Shown in pieces: positions 51,443 through 53,439 of a DNA stretch of 53,439 bases (the stretch's first letter is position 1; the number at the start of each line of letters is the position of its first letter). The stretch is from Flavobacteriaceae bacterium CG_4_10_14_3_um_filter_33_47 (GTDB taxonomy: Bacteria; Bacteroidota; Bacteroidia; Flavobacteriales; Flavobacteriaceae). Made by a program: the position numbers and the translations under genes. The stretch spans positions 1-53,439 of the forward strand of contig PFKE01000022.1 in NCBI GenBank assembly GCA_002784145.1, read 5' to 3'. The notes beneath the pieces are model-generated. The model did not search any database. It saw only the letters and a program-made list of their open reading frames with translations, and had not been told where the DNA came from.

Positions 51443-52060
51443 TTATAATTTTAAGGTGGTTTCAAAAGGAATTCTATTAACAATGCTGCGCCCTAGCGTA
51501 ATTTCATCGGCATATTCTAACTCATCGCCAACAGAAATCCCTCTTGCAATGGTAGATGTAATGATATTGTAATCTTGAATTTGTTTAAAAATATAAAAGT
51601 TTGTGGTATCGCCTTCCATGGTAGAACTTAAAGCAAAAATCAGTTCTTTGACAGTTCCTTGTTTCACTTTATTAACTAACGATTCAATATTTAAATCATG
51701 AGGACCAATCCCATCCATAGGTGAAATTTTTCCACCTAACACATGATACAATCCTTTAAAAGAACTGGTATTTTCAATGGCCATAACATCTCTAACATCT
51801 TCAACAATGCAGATAATGTTGTGATTCCTTTTTGGGTTCGAACAAATTTCACAAACATCTACATCACTAATATTGTTGCAAGATTTACAAAACTTAATAT
51901 CATTTCTCATGTTTGTTAATGCTTGTGATAAGACTTGTGTTTGCTCTTTAGGTTGTCTTAACAAGTGCAAGACCAAACGTAATGCCGTACGCTTACCTAT
52001 TCCAGGTAATTGAGACATTTCGTTAACGGCTCGTTCCAATAACTTTGAAGAAAATTCCAT
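51443..52060 (-). CDS. recR: Recombination mediator RecR
   Basis: A 205-residue RecR that, with RecO and RecF, loads RecA on gapped DNA. It has the helix-hairpin-helix [17 protein letters not shown] (15-31), the C4 zinc finger [18 protein letters not shown] (58-75), a Toprim domain (about 82-175, [15 protein letters not shown] to [18 protein letters not shown]), and a C-terminal Walker-B-like region. The start [15 protein letters not shown] matches the family. A -7 promoter element sits so close to the ATG that the mRNA may be leaderless. The glycosyltransferase gene follows in the same unit. Confidence 0.97.
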   Translation of the reverse strand: MEFSSKLLERAVNEMSQLPGIGKRTALRLVLHLLRQPKEQTQVLSQALTNMRNDIKFCKSCNNISDVDVCEICSNPKRNHNIICIVEDVRDVMAIENTSSFKGLYHVLGGKISPMDGIGPHDLNIESLVNKVKQGTVKELIFALSSTMEGDTTNFYIFKQIQDYNIITSTIARGISVGDELEYADEITLGRSIVNRIPFETTLKL

Positions 52061-52065
52061 GAATG

Positions 52066-52073
52066 CAAATTTA
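52066..52073 (-). promoter_or_regulatory. -7 element (TAAATTTG) directly before recR
   Basis: CAAATTTA on the plus strand is TAAATTTG on the minus strand. Its last base is 6 bp from the A of the recR ATG, about where transcription should start. A CAA at 52096-52098 (TTG on minus) could be the -33 part, 22 bp away. Confidence 0.5.
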
Positions 52074-52152
52074 CAATTTTAAAACTTAATTTAAACAACA
52101 GCATTTGGAATTTGAAAATATTAATGTGTAATTTACCAAAGATATTTTTAAT

Positions 52153-53439
52153 ATGAATACAACACAAATACTTCTTTTAATAGCGGCATATTTTGGCATC
52201 CTTATTTTAATCTCCTATTTTACTGGCAAGGAAGATACTAATGATGCCTTCTTTAAAGCCAATAAAAGAGCGCCTTGGTATTTGGTAGCATTTGGAATGA
52301 TTGGTGCATCGCTTTCAGGAGTTACTTTTATTTCGGTTCCTGGATTGGTTAAAGGCGAACAATTTGCATATCTACAAGGTGTTTTGGGTTTTTTTGTGGG
52401 TTATATTATTGTTTTGGCTGTTTTATTACCTTTGTACTACAGATTGAATGTTACTTCTATTTATCAATATTTAGAACAACGTTTTGGCACGGTTAGTTAT
52501 AAAACTGGTGCTTTTTTCTTTTTATTATCTCGTGTAACCGGTGCTTCATTTAGATTGTTTTTGGTGGCTTTAGCCATGCAATACATCGTATTTGAAACCA
52601 TAGGCGTTCCGTTTTGGTTAACCGTTGTGATATCCATTTTACTTATCTGGATTTACACCAATCGAGGTGGCATAAAAACCATTATATGGACGGATACTTT
52701 ACAAACTATGGCCATGTTAACGGCCGTAATTGTAGCCATTATTTTAATCATTCAAAAATTAGACTGGAGTATTATTGAAACATTTAAAAGCGACGCGTTC
52801 AACTCAAAAAATAAAATTTTCTTTTTTGATGACGCCAATGCTTCAACTTATTTCTGGAAATATTTTATTGGTGGTATTTTTATAACGATAGCTATGACAG
52901 GTTTGGATCAGGATATGATGCAAAAAAACCTGACCTGTAAAAATCAGAAAGAAGCACAAAAAAATATGTTCTCAATGTCGGTGCTTTTAGTGCTTGTAAA
53001 CTTCGTTTTTTTAACTTTAGGAGCTTTACTGTTTATCTATGCGGAAAAATTTGGTTTAAGTATTCCGGTAGTAGATGGCAAAACAAGAACTGATTTATTA
53101 TTCCCGGAAATTGCCATGAATCAAGGATTAGGAAATGGGCTTGCTATTGCTTTTATCATTGGTTTAATAGCCGCCGCTTATAGCAGTGCCGATAGCGCTC
53201 TTACTTCTTTAACTACCTCTTTTTCAGTAGATTTTTTAAACATTGAAAAACTTCCATTTGAACAACAAAAGCCACTCCGAAAAAAGGTTCATGTTGGCGT
53301 TTCTATCTTACTCATTATTGTGGTCATAATTTTTAATAATTTAGAAGGAAATGTGGTAGGAAACCTGTTTAAATTTGCCACTTATACCTATGGTCCCTTA
53401 TTAGGATTATTTGCGTTTGGTGTTCTTACCAAAAGGCAA
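52153..53439 (+). CDS. Sodium/solute symporter (SSS family), cut by the window end
   Basis: The first 429 codons of a membrane transporter run in frame from ATG 52153 to the last base of the window with no stop. About eleven membrane helices are visible. SSS features include [43 protein letters not shown] (the Na+ site-bearing first core helix), [53 protein letters not shown] and [25 protein letters not shown], the Na2-site helix. Relatives carry sugars, proline, pantothenate or other solutes; the substrate cannot be told. It is divergent from recR with a 92-bp spacer. The C-terminal helices are missing. Confidence 0.92.
   Translation, partial: MNTTQILLLIAAYFGILILISYFTGKEDTNDAFFKANKRAPWYLVAFGMIGASLSGVTFISVPGLVKGEQFAYLQGVLGFFVGYIIVLAVLLPLYYRLNVTSIYQYLEQRFGTVSYKTGAFFFLLSRVTGASFRLFLVALAMQYIVFETIGVPFWLTVVISILLIWIYTNRGGIKTIIWTDTLQTMAMLTAVIVAIILIIQKLDWSIIETFKSDAFNSKNKIFFFDDANASTYFWKYFIGGIFITIAMTGLDQDMMQKNLTCKNQKEAQKNMFSMSVLLVLVNFVFLTLGALLFIYAEKFGLSIPVVDGKTRTDLLFPEIAMNQGLGNGLAIAFIIGLIAAAYSSADSALTSLTTSFSVDFLNIEKLPFEQQKPLRKKVHVGVSILLIIVVIIFNNLEGNVVGNLFKFATYTYGPLLGLFAFGVLTKRQ

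Overview
The window is chromosomal DNA from a Bacteroidota species, most likely family Flavobacteriaceae and probably marine or cold-adapted. The evidence is AT-rich sequence, a type IX secretion sorting domain on an exported nuclease, a SusC-like TonB receptor with a TonB partner, the bL28–bL33–DUF4295 ribosomal cluster, BshC of bacillithiol synthesis, TAnnTTTG promoter elements and a DUF3494 ice-binding lipoprotein. Genus and species cannot be read from the sequence. I see no rRNA, tRNA or CRISPR array.

Layout. 1-174: tail of an IS200-like Y1 transposase running into the 3' end of a trans-sulfuration enzyme gene, which is divergent from an Lrp-type regulator. 2079-4226: a putative signalling operon (anchored protein, 7-TM protein, NarL-type histidine kinase) behind a palindrome and promoter. 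4223-7138: aldehyde dehydrogenase, pseudouridine synthase, panB. 7260-7730: a small SnoaL/NTF2-like gene broken by one in-frame TGA. 7791-11383: serine dehydratase and dnaK, the latter with a sigma54-like promoter and palindrome. 11404-11559: a dispersed-repeat or attC-like element. 11579-15071: LytTR regulator, three 2TM modules (one fused to the LytS-type kinase) and a small exported protein. 15290-18330: TonB and its receptor.

18771-32023 holds three separate ECF sigma factor operons. Each has a candidate ECF-type promoter with the same 17-bp spacing, each is followed by a membrane protein (candidate anti-sigma), and two also carry exported or outer-membrane proteins. Between them lie an RsuA-family pseudouridine synthase, topoisomerase III, the ice-binding lipoprotein, an Asp-box lipoprotein, an RsmB-like methyltransferase and a T9SS-exported endonuclease I. 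32296-35656 is a three-gene cluster of circularly permuted ATP-grasp, alpha-E and transglutaminase-like proteins, a known but functionally unresolved peptide-modification type neighbourhood.

35713-53439 is mostly housekeeping: DUF3820, a LysM/periplasmic-binding protein, guaA, a PLP decarboxylase paired with bshC, a carboxypeptidase-regulatory-like protein, the DUF4295/rpmG/rpmB operon, a tightly overlapped FAH-hydrolase/Hpt/cinA operon, a small lipoprotein, a DEDD exonuclease, a lipoyl E2 acyltransferase, a family 2 glycosyltransferase, recR with a possibly leaderless promoter, and the start of a sodium/solute symporter cut by the window edge. All names rest on reading protein sequences and family knowledge; no database search was run.
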